A DNA stretch of 64,000 nt from Natroniella acetigena. Lineage in GTDB: Bacteria; Bacillota; Halanaerobiia; Halobacteroidales; Halobacteroidaceae. Shown here one piece after another: positions 1 to 9,710 of this stretch. The translations under genes and the position numbers were made by a program. Each line of letters starts with the position of its first letter. Position 1 is the stretch's first letter. The stretch spans positions 1-64,000 of the forward strand of contig NZ_JALKBX010000006.1 of NCBI RefSeq assembly GCF_023227745.1, given 5' to 3'. The notes under the pieces are model-generated. The model saw only the letters and a list, made by a program, of their open reading frames with translations. It was not told the DNA's origin and searched no databases.

Positions 1-445
1 ATTAAGTACCTTAACATATTTAATGCAATTCGGAGTATTAATGACAGCCCTTCAAGGCGTTACTCTCTCATTTGACTATTTAAGTCCTTCAGTTCTAGTT
101 ATTATGAGTTGCCTCCATAATATTAGGCAATTCTTTTTAAATTGCAACAAGTCGCACATTCTCTACCATACCATTGGGCTTCATAGCTTAAATAGTCAAC
201 GAATTTAGACCAAGATACATCAGAGATACTTTTTTGCTAGTCTAGAGTTTTTAAGCATATTCTTTACTTTTAAACTTTCAGTTACACTAGAACGCTTGAA
301 ATATTAAATATTGAGTTCTATAAAATTGCTTATTATTCTTCTTTAAACGTTGCACACTCCTTAATTTTTCAGCCATCTCCTCAGCTTCTTTTACTTTTGG
401 AAATATACCACTACTACTATTATTTGCTCTTGATCAAAAATAGAA
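1..445 (-). pseudogene. tnpB: tnpB (IS200/IS605 OrfB) remnant, runs off the left edge
   Basis: Read on the minus strand, three frames together give a decayed RNA-guided nuclease TnpB. In order I see a segment ending AEKLRSVQRLKK, the RuvC-II type stretch ESLKVKNMLKNSRLAKK (about 230-285) with the catalytic-type Glu, then after a frameshift SDVSWSKFVDYLSYEAQWYG (about 165-230), a zinc-ribbon relic CATC, and REW/NML-like remains of the RuvC-III end near the window edge. Frameshifts and stops break it repeatedly, so it cannot make a protein. The transposon right end and omega RNA would lie left of base 1. Family assignment rests on these motifs only. Confidence 0.75.
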
Positions 446-454
446 CTTTATTCG

Positions 455-566
455 TTAAAATTTTAAAATCAAATCCAATCTAAACCTGTAATATAAGGCT
501 TTTTAGATATCTTGATCTTTTAATATCTTAACCTTTAACTGTACACTGTTCACTATCAACTATACT
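455..566. repeat. Dispersed intergenic element, copy A
   Basis: One copy of the family described at 34086-34437. It carries the internal motif CTAAACCTGTAATATAAGG, then ends in 7-bp-spaced units (AACTGTA, CACTGTT, CACTATC) at 537-560. It sits between the tnpB relic and the end of the M20 peptidase gene. No coding potential is seen. Confidence 0.6.
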
Positions 567-568
567 TC

Positions 569-1681
569 CTACCTAGTTACTTGATTAATTAAAGCAATCG
601 CGTATTTAACAATAGTCACTAGATCTTCAATTTTAATATTTTCATCTGTTGAATGAACATCAGTCATTCCTACACCAAGATTAACAGTTGGAAACCCTTT
701 CCCATTAAATATATTAGCATCACTTCCTCCACCCGTGGATTGCAATTTCGGTTTGATACTAATTCTGCGCGCTGCTTTAACTGCAATATCAACAATTTCA
801 TTATTTCTTTCTAAGTCAAAGGCAGGATACATTCGCTTTGTTTCAATCTCCACTTCAGCATTATATTTATCTGCTGCTCGCTTAAAGATATCACACATAT
901 GTTCAGTCTGCTCAGTAAGTTTCCTTTCATCTAAACTTCTAGCTTCTCCCTGTAATTCAACTAAATCTGGTACTATATTAGTCGCCTTCCCACCTTTAAT
1001 CACTCCAATATTAGCAGTCGTTTCATCATCAATCTGCCCTAAATTTAAGTTTGATAGAGCAACACTTGAGACTTTAATAGCATTAATTCCTGCTGATGGG
1101 TTGACCCCTGCATGTGCAGCTTTCCCTTTTACTTTAACATTTATCTTATCTTGTGCAGGTGCTTGAATAATAATCGTTCCTATATCTCCCCCAGAATCAT
1201 AAGAAATTCCAAAATCTGCTTCTAATAAATCATAATCTAAATTTTTAGAACCTAGCAATCCAACTTCCTCTCCTATTGTAAAGACAATCTCAAGATCTCC
1301 ATGTTCTATATCATCTTCCTTGATTATCCTTAAAGCTTCAACAATCGCTACAATTCCCGCTTTATCATCAGCTCCTAAAATAGTCTCTCCTTTACTATAG
1401 ATAACTCCATCCTTTATTTCAGGCTCTATACCCTTACCAGGAGTTACTGTATCCATATGTGCATTCAATAATAAAGTAGGTTTTGAGCTATCTCCTTTTA
1501 ACTTAGCTATTACATTACCTGTATCTCCTCCAACCTGTTGACCAGCACCATCTGTTGTTACCTCTAAACCTAGAGCAGTCAGCAATTCTAATAAATAATC
1601 TGCTACTGCTCCTTCTCCCTTAGATATACTATCTATTTTAATCAACTCTAAAAATCGATTAACAATTCTTTCTTGATTCAT
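569..1681 (-). CDS. M20-family metallopeptidase, PepT-like
   Basis: A cytosolic zinc peptidase of the M20 family, of the short PepT-like type that probably trims tripeptides or small peptides. The metal and catalytic signature is complete: NAHMDTV (His/Asp, near residue 75), GADDKAG (near 105), IGEEVG (Glu-Glu, near 138), a GGGSDANIF glycine motif, and the late His in DVHSTDE near 340. Length (370 aa) matches the family. I start at ATG 1681 because AAAAGGAG lies 8 nt upstream; the GTG at 1690 overlaps that ribosome-binding site. Exact substrate is unknown. Confidence 0.88.
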   Translation of the reverse strand: MNQERIVNRFLELIKIDSISKGEGAVADYLLELLTALGLEVTTDGAGQQVGGDTGNVIAKLKGDSSKPTLLLNAHMDTVTPGKGIEPEIKDGVIYSKGETILGADDKAGIVAIVEALRIIKEDDIEHGDLEIVFTIGEEVGLLGSKNLDYDLLEADFGISYDSGGDIGTIIIQAPAQDKINVKVKGKAAHAGVNPSAGINAIKVSSVALSNLNLGQIDDETTANIGVIKGGKATNIVPDLVELQGEARSLDERKLTEQTEHMCDIFKRAADKYNAEVEIETKRMYPAFDLERNNEIVDIAVKAARRISIKPKLQSTGGGSDANIFNGKGFPTVNLGVGMTDVHSTDENIKIEDLVTIVKYAIALINQVTR

Positions 1682-1846
1682 CTTGCTCACTCCTTTTTAT
1701 GCTTTATCTTTATCTTTATATTTTATCCACACTTTTTTACTATTCCATACTAAACAAAAAAATCCTCCTTAAAAGCTACGTCAATTACCTTCATTCATTA
1801 CAGCAAAATTATATAAGTAACTCTAATTTGCTACCAATTATAAATC

Positions 1847-2662
1847 TCAATCCTTATCTCTACCAAATTGATCCAGTTTGTTCAAAATCTCATTTTGAGC
1901 AATTAATTCTGTTAAAGAAAACTTTTCTGTATACAAATGAACCCCTATCAGGAGCAAAACAAAAATAACTTTATAACTTTCTGCGATAGAAAAAACAAGA
2001 CTAAAACCTAAAAAAGACCCTAATAAGTTGGCCCCTACATCACCTAACATAGCTTCTGCTTTTAAGTCAACTGGTAACATCATCATAATCATAATTAATA
2101 AAGGAATTATTAATCTATCAAATAAACTAGTAGTAATCAACAATAATGGAGCTGATACAATGATGAATCCCTTTAAAGCCCTACCTGGTCTCAAATCAAG
2201 TAAATTAATAAAATTAGTCATTAATACAACCAATAAAAAGTTAATTATTATTCCTACCAAACTATCAACTACTTCAGTCACTAATAAAAAGACAATTAAA
2301 CTTATAAAAACTGCTTTTAATAAGCCAGTTGTTACTCGCGAATTCGATATAAACTCACCTACATGACCAGACAAGCCACTACTTTGATCTTGCTCACCAT
2401 AATAATCATCAATTAATCCTAATCCTCCTGCAACAATTACAAGATATAACAAAGCCCCAGCTACTTGGGTAGAATAAACCCTCAAATTAATCCCTACACT
2501 TAAGAGAATAATTAAATTAACGACTAATAAAATTCCATAACCAAGAGGAATTTGTTTCCCAGCATAATTTGTAGCAACCAACTGATACTTAATCAAAATA
2601 TTTTTTACAATTGGATAATTAATGTAAGTTAAAGCAATTGCTAGAGTTATTAACCACAACAT
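1847..2662 (-). CDS. Membrane glycosyl-phosphate transferase of the MraY/WecA (PNPT) superfamily
   Basis: A multi-pass membrane protein (271 aa, about eight hydrophobic segments) of the family that moves a sugar-phosphate from a UDP-sugar onto a polyprenyl phosphate. The family hallmarks are present: LIDDYYG with the Asp-Asp pair near residue 85, NLLDLRPGRALKG near 155, and GDVGAN near 207. It is shorter than MraY and the loops are reduced, so the exact sugar is unclear. Its ATG overlaps the stop of the upstream GT2 gene by one base (TAATG), so the two are probably translationally coupled. Together with SteA and SteB it forms an envelope-related cluster. Confidence 0.8.
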   Translation of the reverse strand: MLWLITLAIALTYINYPIVKNILIKYQLVATNYAGKQIPLGYGILLVVNLIILLSVGINLRVYSTQVAGALLYLVIVAGGLGLIDDYYGEQDQSSGLSGHVGEFISNSRVTTGLLKAVFISLIVFLLVTEVVDSLVGIIINFLLVVLMTNFINLLDLRPGRALKGFIIVSAPLLLITTSLFDRLIIPLLIMIMMMLPVDLKAEAMLGDVGANLLGSFLGFSLVFSIAESYKVIFVLLLIGVHLYTEKFSLTELIAQNEILNKLDQFGRDKD

Positions 2663-3351
2663 TAGTTACCACCTCTAACCTGAGTACAAAGTACAGCCAA
2701 AACATCCTTGAACTGCTGACCTCGGTGCTTGAACCCAGCTAAATCCCTTCCAGTTTCTCGATGCTCCATCCTTACTGGAATCTCTTTAACTTTAAACCCC
2801 CCTCTAATTGCTTCAATCGTCATAGCCACTTCTACTCCAAACCCTGCTCTAAACCCTGTTAAATAATCAATTAACTCTCTTGTTAAGACCCTCTGTCCTG
2901 ACAATGGTTCTGTAGCTTCAAATCCAGCTAAATACTTTAAGCCTAATCGGGCCAACCCTTTAACCAACCCAAATCCGCCCTTCTTCTTAGCTGCTGGAAA
3001 TTGAGCAATAGTCAAATCAGCCTCTTGCTGAAACACAGGCAGCAAAAGCTTTTCTACTTCTCTTGCTGTCTCTCCTAAATCAGCATCTAGCAAAGCAATT
3101 ATCTTTCCTGTTGCCTTCTTTAAGCCCTGATTTAAAGCTGCCCCTTTACCCTGATTAACCTCTAAATCTATTAATCTAACCCCTAACGGCTTCACAACTT
3201 CAGCAGTTTGATCACTAGAGCCATCATTAATTACTATAATCTCTAAATCAAACTCAGTTAATGATTGTACAGCCAAGATCGTATCTGCAATTCGGTCTGC
3301 CTCATTATAAGCTGGGATTAAAATTGAGATTAATTTATTCAAAGCTAACAC
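2662..3351 (-). CDS. Family 2 glycosyltransferase (dolichyl-phosphate mannose synthase-like)
   Basis: A cytosolic GT-A fold transferase, 229 aa. LIPAYNEADRIADTI begins near residue 11, the nucleotide-binding NDGSSDQT is near 41, and LLDADLGE near 88 supplies the DxD metal site. There is no C-terminal membrane anchor. It lies between the SteB-like and PNPT genes and overlaps both slightly, so it is in one operon with steA. In Firmicutes with this gene order the function is not established; a role in polyprenyl-linked glycan synthesis is an inference from the neighbouring PNPT protein. Confidence 0.82.
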   Translation of the reverse strand: MLALNKLISILIPAYNEADRIADTILAVQSLTEFDLEIIVINDGSSDQTAEVVKPLGVRLIDLEVNQGKGAALNQGLKKATGKIIALLDADLGETAREVEKLLLPVFQQEADLTIAQFPAAKKKGGFGLVKGLARLGLKYLAGFEATEPLSGQRVLTRELIDYLTGFRAGFGVEVAMTIEAIRGGFKVKEIPVRMEHRETGRDLAGFKHRGQQFKDVLAVLCTQVRGGN

Positions 3352-3919
3352 CTCTCAAATTCTCCAGATCTTTAGAACTGATTTGAAAGACAACCTCTAT
3401 TAAATCGGATACAGATTCTAATTGTTCAGAATCAATCATTATCTGTTTTCCATTAAATTGAGCCATATCAAATTCCTCTTTCGATTCTCTATCTAAATAT
3501 AAAACACTATCAAAATCAGTACTATAATCAGTCTGCTCCTGTAAAATTTCAACCTGCTTAATATCAGCCAATTGCAAAGTCTGAATCAATTTTTCTGCCA
3601 TCTCTTGAGAGATATTACTGGTTCCTGTAACCAAGATTCGCTCCCCTTCTAACTGCCCTTGAACTACTAGTGGCAAGATCATCTCTTGAAACTCTAAATT
3701 ATCATCTAATTTTCCTTCCAAATTTTCAACTTCCTCTTTAAATCTCTGGTTTTTCATTCTAATCGATAAGAACTCCTCTTCTAACTTACTAATCAAATTA
3801 TTCTGTTCTTGGACTATTAATTCATTTCCTACCATTGTACTACCAATTAAAATTCCGATTGCTAATGTTGTAAAGATAATCACAATTGTAATTATATGAT
3901 ACCTCAAATCCAATAGCAT
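3335..3919 (-). CDS. SteB/MctB-like membrane protein ('copper transporter' family)
   Basis: A 194-aa single-span membrane protein: N-terminal transmembrane helix at about residues 7-28, then a Glu/Lys-rich coiled coil at about 36-75, then an alpha/beta extracytoplasmic domain. This is the architecture of the MctB/SteB family. The databank name copper transporter comes from mycobacterial MctB; in Corynebacterium the homologue SteB works with SteA in septum formation. It directly follows steA here, 11 bp apart, which favours the SteB role. I see no Cys/His metal site. Confidence 0.75.
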   Translation of the reverse strand: MLLDLRYHIITIVIIFTTLAIGILIGSTMVGNELIVQEQNNLISKLEEEFLSIRMKNQRFKEEVENLEGKLDDNLEFQEMILPLVVQGQLEGERILVTGTSNISQEMAEKLIQTLQLADIKQVEILQEQTDYSTDFDSVLYLDRESKEEFDMAQFNGKQIMIDSEQLESVSDLIEVVFQISSKDLENLRGVSFE

Positions 3920-3930
3920 CTATTTTCCTC

Positions 3931-5049
3931 CTAAAAGCCAAGATTGAGTTGAATATTCATAATTAATAACTTGATCAATTGTGAAATCGGTTGAGAGACC
4001 ATAACAATGACTATGATTGGAATCAAAGAGGCAACTAAAACCTGAGCTACATATTTAAACCTGACCCGACTCTTATATAACTTATTAACCCCCTTTGCAT
4101 CTACTAATTTATTCCCTACTTTTACTCTTACTAAGAAGGTACTAGCCATTCCTGGACGTCCTTTTTCTAAAAAATCAATCATTGTTGTATGAGTTCCTAC
4201 AGCTACAATCAATTCAGCTCCCTTTTCGTAAGCTAATAACAGAGCAATATCTTCACTAGTTCCAGGTGCAGCAAATTTACTAGCTTCTAAATTTAATTCT
4301 TTAATTCGCTTCATCCCAGGAGCTACTCCATTAGAGTAAGCATGAACAATTAGTTCCGCTCCACAAACCAATACTTGATCACTGACACTATCCATATCCC
4401 CAATAATAATATCAGGTTTAAAGCCATAGTTTACTAAAGCATCTGCCCCGCCATCTACACCAATTAATACTGGCTTTACCTCTCTAATATAAGAAATAAC
4501 TGCTTCTAAATCATCTTGATAATCATTGCCTCTGACCACAATCAAAACATCTTTACCCTTTAAATCAGTATCTAACTCTGGAATATCTAAGCCTAAAATC
4601 AATTCTTTTTCATCTTTAGCATAGTCAAGCGTATTATCGATAAACTTATTCAATTCATTATCTAAATTATCCTCTGCTTCTTGTAATTTAACCTTAACCC
4701 GTTCTGGAGTCAAAACCTCTCCACTAGCTATCTGCTGCTCTTCTTTGATAATAGACTCTCCTTCAATGGCAACTTGATCTCCATCTTCTAACAACGAAAA
4801 AATTTCTGAGCCTGTTTGATCAAGAACCGGAATTCCTGCTTCTAATAATTTTTTTGGCCCTAAATTTGGATATCTACCACTAATTGAAGAACTAGCATTG
4901 ATTACAGCCTTAACTTTAGATTTAATCAATGATTCTGCAGCTAATTGGTCAATATCTTGATGATCAATTACAGTAATCTCATCTTGATCTAATTTTTTAA
5001 CTAACTGCTTAGTTCTAGTACCTAACCTTACTTCGCCAGTTAACTGCAT
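3931..5049 (-). CDS. steA: SteA-like cytokinetic ring protein with thiamine-pyrophosphokinase-like domain
   Basis: A 372-aa protein with an N-terminal region up to about 160, a thiamine-pyrophosphokinase-like catalytic fold at about 165-290 (VDGGADALVNYGFKPDIIIG followed by DMDSVSD), and a C-terminal transmembrane helix at about 332-352. This matches the SteA family, known from Corynebacterium as a divisome-associated partner of SteB. The adjacent SteB-like gene supports the call. A true thiamine kinase is unlikely because the membrane anchor and long N-terminus are not found in that enzyme. A terminator separates it from spo0A upstream. Confidence 0.8.
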   Translation of the reverse strand: MQLTGEVRLGTRTKQLVKKLDQDEITVIDHQDIDQLAAESLIKSKVKAVINASSSISGRYPNLGPKKLLEAGIPVLDQTGSEIFSLLEDGDQVAIEGESIIKEEQQIASGEVLTPERVKVKLQEAEDNLDNELNKFIDNTLDYAKDEKELILGLDIPELDTDLKGKDVLIVVRGNDYQDDLEAVISYIREVKPVLIGVDGGADALVNYGFKPDIIIGDMDSVSDQVLVCGAELIVHAYSNGVAPGMKRIKELNLEASKFAAPGTSEDIALLLAYEKGAELIVAVGTHTTMIDFLEKGRPGMASTFLVRVKVGNKLVDAKGVNKLYKSRVRFKYVAQVLVASLIPIIVIVMVSQPISQLIKLLIMNIQLNLGF

Positions 5050-5152
5050 AATTTAATCCTCCTGTTTAATTACTACTATCTAGTATAGCTTATTTTTATC
5101 AGTATCATACTTCTAATAATATGAAACCAATTTCAATTATTACAAAAAAACA

Positions 5153-5190
5153 AAAATATTGGGACAGATTTAAATCCGCCCCAATATTTT
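5153..5190 (-). terminator. Terminator after spo0A
   Basis: Inverted repeat with arms around AAAATATTGGG and CCCAATATTTT, followed in the minus direction by a T-rich run (complement of the A-run at 5143-5157). It lies 18 bp past the spo0A stop. Confidence 0.85.
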
Positions 5191-5207
5191 AAATAACCTT
5201 TAATTTT

Positions 5208-5999
5208 CTATTTTACTTTTCTCAACTCTATTCTTAACTTATCTGCTATTTTAGCAATAAATTGTGAATTGGTAGGTTTGCCACTCTCAGTGGTTACCGA
5301 ATGACCAAAAATCCGATTAATTGCTTTAATATTACCTTTTTCCCATGCTACTTCAATTGCATGGCGAATAGCCCGTTCTACTCTACTAGCTGTAGTATCA
5401 AACTCTTGAGCTACTAATGGATATAATTCTTTAGTTACTGCCCCTAGTAACTCTACTTCTTTGATTACTAAACTAATTGCTTCTCTTAAATATAAATACC
5501 CTTTAATGTGAGCTGGAATACCGATTTGATGCATTATATCAGTTATTCTTTCTTCTACATTTCTTTCACTGACTCCTTGAGCTTTAATAGCATAGCCACT
5601 GGTTCCACCAACAACTGGAGACATTATCTGTCTAATTCTACTAGCTAATTTCTCTAAATCAAATGGTTTTAAAATATAATAATCTACTCCTAAATTCACA
5701 ATTCTTTGGGTCAATTCTTCTTGACCAAAAGCAGTTAACATAATTATTTTGCACTGTTCAGTTATTCCTTGACTATGTAATTCTTCTAACACACCAATCC
5801 CATCAAGGTGAGGCATAATAATATCTAAAACTAATAGATCAAATTCAACTTCATCAATTAATTCTAAAGTTTGTACACCATCATTAGCCATTCCCACCAC
5901 CCTGAAATCTTCCTGTTGATCCAAATATTCTCTAAGTAAATTACAAAAATCATTATTATCATCTGCTAATAATATTTTAGTTACCGATTTTTCTTCCAT
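5208..5999 (-). CDS. spo0A: Sporulation master regulator Spo0A
   Basis: Response regulator that, once phosphorylated, starts sporulation. The receiver domain has the acidic pair D13/D14, the phospho-acceptor D59 in LLVLDIIMP, and Lys in YYILKPFD near 111. The C-terminal Spo0A effector domain (about 145-260) contains the recognition-helix region around [19 protein letters not shown]. The length of 263 aa is typical. It lies downstream of spoIVB in the same direction, the classical Firmicute order, with a 97-bp gap and a terminator between. A GGGGGAGAA ribosome-binding site precedes ATG 5999. Confidence 0.97.
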   Translation of the reverse strand: MEEKSVTKILLADDNNDFCNLLREYLDQQEDFRVVGMANDGVQTLELIDEVEFDLLVLDIIMPHLDGIGVLEELHSQGITEQCKIIMLTAFGQEELTQRIVNLGVDYYILKPFDLEKLASRIRQIMSPVVGGTSGYAIKAQGVSERNVEERITDIMHQIGIPAHIKGYLYLREAISLVIKEVELLGAVTKELYPLVAQEFDTTASRVERAIRHAIEVAWEKGNIKAINRIFGHSVTTESGKPTNSQFIAKIADKLRIELRKVK

Positions 6000-6080
6000 T
6001 CTTCTCCCCCTTATACTATCATTGGTCCTCTTTTGTTATAAGTTCTAGATTTATTACCATATTCCTCCTTATTTTAATAA

Positions 6081-6121
6081 AAAACACCAAAGAATTCAAG
6101 AAGCAAATTCTCTGGTGTTTT
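6081..6121 (-). terminator. Terminator overlapping the end of spoIVB
   Basis: Hairpin with arms AACACCA-AGAATT and AATTCT-TGGTGTT, flanked by T-rich tracts on both sides. The stem overlaps the last codons of spoIVB, so coding and terminator functions share the same bases. Confidence 0.75.
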
Positions 6122-7421
6122 GTTTTTTTAATGTTTCGGTTTCCATTACCATCCATTGGGCCAATATACCATAACCTCGGGTTGAGTCATTTAGAAAAAC
6201 ATGAGTAACAGCTCCAGCCAATTTTCCATTCTGGACAATAGGACTTCCACTCATTCCTTGCACAATACCACCACTCTTTTCTAACAATTCTTGATCAACT
6301 ATTCTAATCACTAACCCTTTTTCACTTGGTCGATATTGTTTCATAACTTTCTCAATTTCTACTTCAAACTCTTCAATCTCTCCTCCTTCAATTACAGTAT
6401 ACATCTTTGCTGACCCTTCTTCTATTTCAAACACACTAGCAATGGGGATTGGTTTTTCAAAATGAGGATGTTCAGGTTGAATAGATAATTTTCCATAAAT
6501 TCCAAAGTTATTGTTCTTCATTATATTCCCTAAAATTTCTTGTTCTCTCAAAAATGTACCTAACTTTTCTCCAGGCAATCCTTGACTACTTTGATTAATT
6601 CCTGAAATATTAGCTCTAACAATCTCTCCTTTACCCACATCAATCTTCAATTGACTACTATCCTCTGTAATCATATGACCTAATGCTCCATAATATCCTT
6701 CTTCAGACTCATAAAAAGACATTGTTCCCACACCAGAAGCTCCATCATCAACATAAATTCCAAGCATATAATAGCCACTTTTATCTTCAACAGGCATAGC
6801 TTCTTTAAAAACAATACTGGCATCCCTTCTTCTTATTTTTAACTCTAATTCTTCACCACGTTTCCCAGATTGATGAATCAAGCGGGCCAAATGATGCTTG
6901 CTTTTGATTTCAACTCCATTTACTTCTAATAGACTATCTCCTACCTGAATCCCTGCTTCTTGAGCAGGATAGACCTTAGTTCCATTTTCTTGTTCAACAT
7001 ATGAATCTCTAACAACCATAATACCATCAGATTTCAACGTAACTCCAATAGCTTGTCCTCCTGGCATAACCTTAACTTCAGGCATTACATTTACAATCAT
7101 TCTCTGTAATGGAATAATTCCAAATAACTTAAATTTAAGATTATACCTCCCTACCGAAGATGCTTGTAATGCTAATGGCTCTGTTAAATTAACATCCAAA
7201 CCTTGAGTAGTTATCTTACTACCATTTACTTTTAAACTCCCTTCCTGTTTCGAACTAACAGAAACCATAAAAGGAAGGCGAACCTCTAACTCCTCTTCAT
7301 TCCCTTCTATAATCTGACAATAATTAGGCAAACCCACTAAAAATAACAAATCAGAAGCCAATGGAGCTAACAATAAGATCAAAATTAAATTAATTAAAAT
7401 AATTTTTTTAGCTTTTTTCAT
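6096..7421 (-). CDS. spoIVB: SpoIVB serine peptidase (S55)
   Basis: The secreted serine peptidase that signals from the forespore to activate pro-sigma-K processing in the mother cell. It shows an N-terminal membrane anchor (about 5-25), a PDZ domain (about 110-190, with GIQVGDSLLEVNG), and the S55 catalytic region: GALGHMITED carries the His, and GIVQGMSGSPIVQNG near 390 carries the nucleophile Ser. I start at ATG 7421 because TAGGAG sits 8 nt upstream; the GTG at 7430 is inside that site. Its neighbours recN and spo0A match the conserved Firmicute arrangement. Confidence 0.95.
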   Translation of the reverse strand: MKKAKKIILINLILILLLAPLASDLLFLVGLPNYCQIIEGNEEELEVRLPFMVSVSSKQEGSLKVNGSKITTQGLDVNLTEPLALQASSVGRYNLKFKLFGIIPLQRMIVNVMPEVKVMPGGQAIGVTLKSDGIMVVRDSYVEQENGTKVYPAQEAGIQVGDSLLEVNGVEIKSKHHLARLIHQSGKRGEELELKIRRRDASIVFKEAMPVEDKSGYYMLGIYVDDGASGVGTMSFYESEEGYYGALGHMITEDSSQLKIDVGKGEIVRANISGINQSSQGLPGEKLGTFLREQEILGNIMKNNNFGIYGKLSIQPEHPHFEKPIPIASVFEIEEGSAKMYTVIEGGEIEEFEVEIEKVMKQYRPSEKGLVIRIVDQELLEKSGGIVQGMSGSPIVQNGKLAGAVTHVFLNDSTRGYGILAQWMVMETETLKKQNTREFAS

Positions 7422-7462
7422 TAACCACACTCCTACACAGTCCCCACCTGTGTAGTCTCTTC

Positions 7463-7497
7463 CAAAAAAAATAAAGCATCTTTATATTTAAAGATGC
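7463..7497 (-). terminator. Terminator after recN
   Basis: Stem GCATCTTTA / TAAAGATGC followed on the minus strand by a T-rich run (complement of the A-run at 7463-7475). Confidence 0.85.
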
Positions 7498-7531
7498 CCT
7501 AAATAATTAAACAATATTCAGTTACTTTATG

Positions 7532-9229
7532 TTAAATTGCCTCTTTTTTCTCTAAAGCAGATTTAATTAATTCCTTAGCATGCTCTAAAGTTTTGGTATT
7601 CAAACTACCATCTAACATCCGGGCCAACTCTCTAATTCGTCCATTAGTAGTCAAAGAATGAACTACAGTCTGTGACCCTTTCTGCTGTAACTTCTTCATA
7701 ATCAAATAATGTTGATCAGCCATAGCAGCTATTTGAGGAAGATGTGTAATACAGATTAGCTGATGTTTTTTAGCTAAAAAAAGCAACTTATTAGCAACAA
7801 GTTTAGCTACTCTGCCTCCAATCCCAGTATCAACCTCATCAAATACCAAACTAGAAATTTGATCAATATCAGCAGCGATTGTCTTCAAAGCCAGCATAAT
7901 TCTTGACAATTCCCCACCAGAAGCAATCTTAGCTAGTGGTTTTAGATCAGAACCTGGATTCGGAGCAATCAAAAATTCAACTTTATCAATTCCTTGTTTA
8001 GTAAATTTTTGGTATTGCTTAAAATCAACCTTAAACCTTGCTTGTGGCATAGATAAATCCTTCAATTTTTGTAATATATTTTTTTCTAAAGATTGAGCTG
8101 TTTTTTTTCGAGTAACTGATAATTGCTCAGCAAGCTCTTGATAATCAGCCCTTAACTGCTTTATTTCTTCTTCTAACCTCTCTTTTCTAATCTCACTATT
8201 CTTTAATTGATCCAATTCAATAGCAATTTCTTCTTTATATTCCAATATTTCTTCAATTGTTGACCCGTACTTTCTCTTCAAATCATTGACCCACTCTAAT
8301 CTTTCTTCTATTATATCCAACCTCTGAGGTTCAAATTCTATTTGATCCTGATAGTCTTTTAATCTAAAAGAGACATCCTCAAGTTGATAATTGATCTCTG
8401 TCAATAACTCCGCAATTGGAGTTAAATTTTGATCAATCTTAGTTAAACTATCAATCTCTTTAGCTAGTTGACTAATTTGATCAATCAGAGCAGAATCATA
8501 CATGTCACTTTCATATAACTGATGATATGTAGCTCCAATAACTTGATTTAATTCCTCAGCATTACTCAATTTATTCTTTTCTGCCATCAATTCTTCATCT
8601 TCACCAACTTCAAGTTCAGCTGCTTCAATTTCATTTAATTCAAAGTCTAATAAATCAATTCTTCTATCTCTTTCCTTTTCGCTCTGATTCATCTCAAACA
8701 ACTTTTCTTCCTTTTGTTGTAACTCACTATAAAAATCTGCTAATTGCTCCTTTAGATCTAGTACCTCTGCTCCACCAAATTGATCTAATAACCTCAAATG
8801 ATTCTCTACATCCAATAAAGATTGATGTTCATGTTGTCCATGAATATCGATCAAATGCTTACTGATCGAACGTGTCATCTCTAAAGTAACAATCCGACCA
8901 TTAATCCTAGACTTATTATTTCCAGAATGACTGATTTCACGAGTTAAAATAACTTCCTCACTTTTAGATAGTTCCAAACCTAATCTTTTAAACTCTTCCT
9001 GTACAGCCTGATTATCTTTAATCTGAAAAACAGCCTCAATTACTGCTTTCTCTCTCCCTTTTCTAATATAATCAGTTGAAGCTCTCCCCCCTAATAACAT
9101 ATCTAACGCCTTAATAATAATTGATTTACCTGATCCTGTCTCTCCTGTTAAGATATTTAATCCAGAAGATAAATCCAGTTCTACCTCTTTAATTAAAGCA
9201 AAATTCTGGATAGCTAAGTTGGATAACAT
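7532..9229 (-). CDS. recN: DNA repair protein RecN
   Basis: SMC-like ATPase for double-strand break repair. Walker A GETGSGKS is near residue 35, a long coiled coil spans about 155-375, and the C-terminal half carries the ABC signature SGGELSRIMLALK and Walker B LVFDEVDTGIGG. The length (565 aa) is typical. I prefer ATG 9229 over GTG 9238 because AAGGGG lies 8 nt before the ATG. It follows argR by 13 bp, the usual ahrC-recN pair. Confidence 0.96.
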   Translation of the reverse strand: MLSNLAIQNFALIKEVELDLSSGLNILTGETGSGKSIIIKALDMLLGGRASTDYIRKGREKAVIEAVFQIKDNQAVQEEFKRLGLELSKSEEVILTREISHSGNNKSRINGRIVTLEMTRSISKHLIDIHGQHEHQSLLDVENHLRLLDQFGGAEVLDLKEQLADFYSELQQKEEKLFEMNQSEKERDRRIDLLDFELNEIEAAELEVGEDEELMAEKNKLSNAEELNQVIGATYHQLYESDMYDSALIDQISQLAKEIDSLTKIDQNLTPIAELLTEINYQLEDVSFRLKDYQDQIEFEPQRLDIIEERLEWVNDLKRKYGSTIEEILEYKEEIAIELDQLKNSEIRKERLEEEIKQLRADYQELAEQLSVTRKKTAQSLEKNILQKLKDLSMPQARFKVDFKQYQKFTKQGIDKVEFLIAPNPGSDLKPLAKIASGGELSRIMLALKTIAADIDQISSLVFDEVDTGIGGRVAKLVANKLLFLAKKHQLICITHLPQIAAMADQHYLIMKKLQQKGSQTVVHSLTTNGRIRELARMLDGSLNTKTLEHAKELIKSALEKKEAI

Positions 9230-9242
9230 CAGTCTCACCCCT

Positions 9243-9698
9243 TTATCCAGTCAAACTTTCTAAACTTTCAATCACATCTTTTACGGCATCTTTAGGTTTT
9301 ACAATCATTAAAATTGTATCATCGCCAGCTATTGTACCAATTACATGCTCCCATTCACTATTATCTAATAATGCTGCTACCCCCGGTGCCGTTCCCGGTA
9401 AAGCCTTAACTACAACTAAATTGTCACTATAATCTATCTTGACTACTGAATCTTGAAACACCCTCTTAATCCGACTATTAATATTAACCTTTTCTCGTTG
9501 ATTAGGAGAGAGGGAATACTTATATCCACCTTCCCCTATAGGTTTTTTAATTAGTCCTAGTTGCTTAATATCACGTGATACAGTAGCCTGTGTAATATTA
9601 AACCCCTCTTCTCGTAACCTAACTGCTAATTGTTCTTGAGTCTGAATCTCTTCTTCCTTAACCAACTCCATAATTTTAAGATGACGTTTACTTTTCAT
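9243..9698 (-). CDS. argR: Arginine repressor ArgR/AhrC
   Basis: Transcription factor for arginine biosynthesis and catabolism. The N-terminal winged helix (about 1-70) has the SRDIKQLGL recognition segment; the C-terminal hexamerisation and arginine-binding domain includes PGTAPGVAALLD and the GTIAGDDTILMIV aspartates that bind arginine. The 151-aa length is standard. It sits between nadK and recN in the conserved order. Confidence 0.95.
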   Translation of the reverse strand: MKSKRHLKIMELVKEEEIQTQEQLAVRLREEGFNITQATVSRDIKQLGLIKKPIGEGGYKYSLSPNQREKVNINSRIKRVFQDSVVKIDYSDNLVVVKALPGTAPGVAALLDNSEWEHVIGTIAGDDTILMIVKPKDAVKDVIESLESLTG

Positions 9699-9710
9699 GC
9701 TTATCTCTCC

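Noticed and set aside
23-208. Plus-strand open frame of 61 codons at the left edge
   Set aside because: It lies antisense over the tnpB relic, has no ribosome site and no recognisable fold.
1847-2662. MraY of peptidoglycan synthesis
   Set aside because: At 271 aa it is too short, and no mur genes are near; kept only as a PNPT-superfamily protein.
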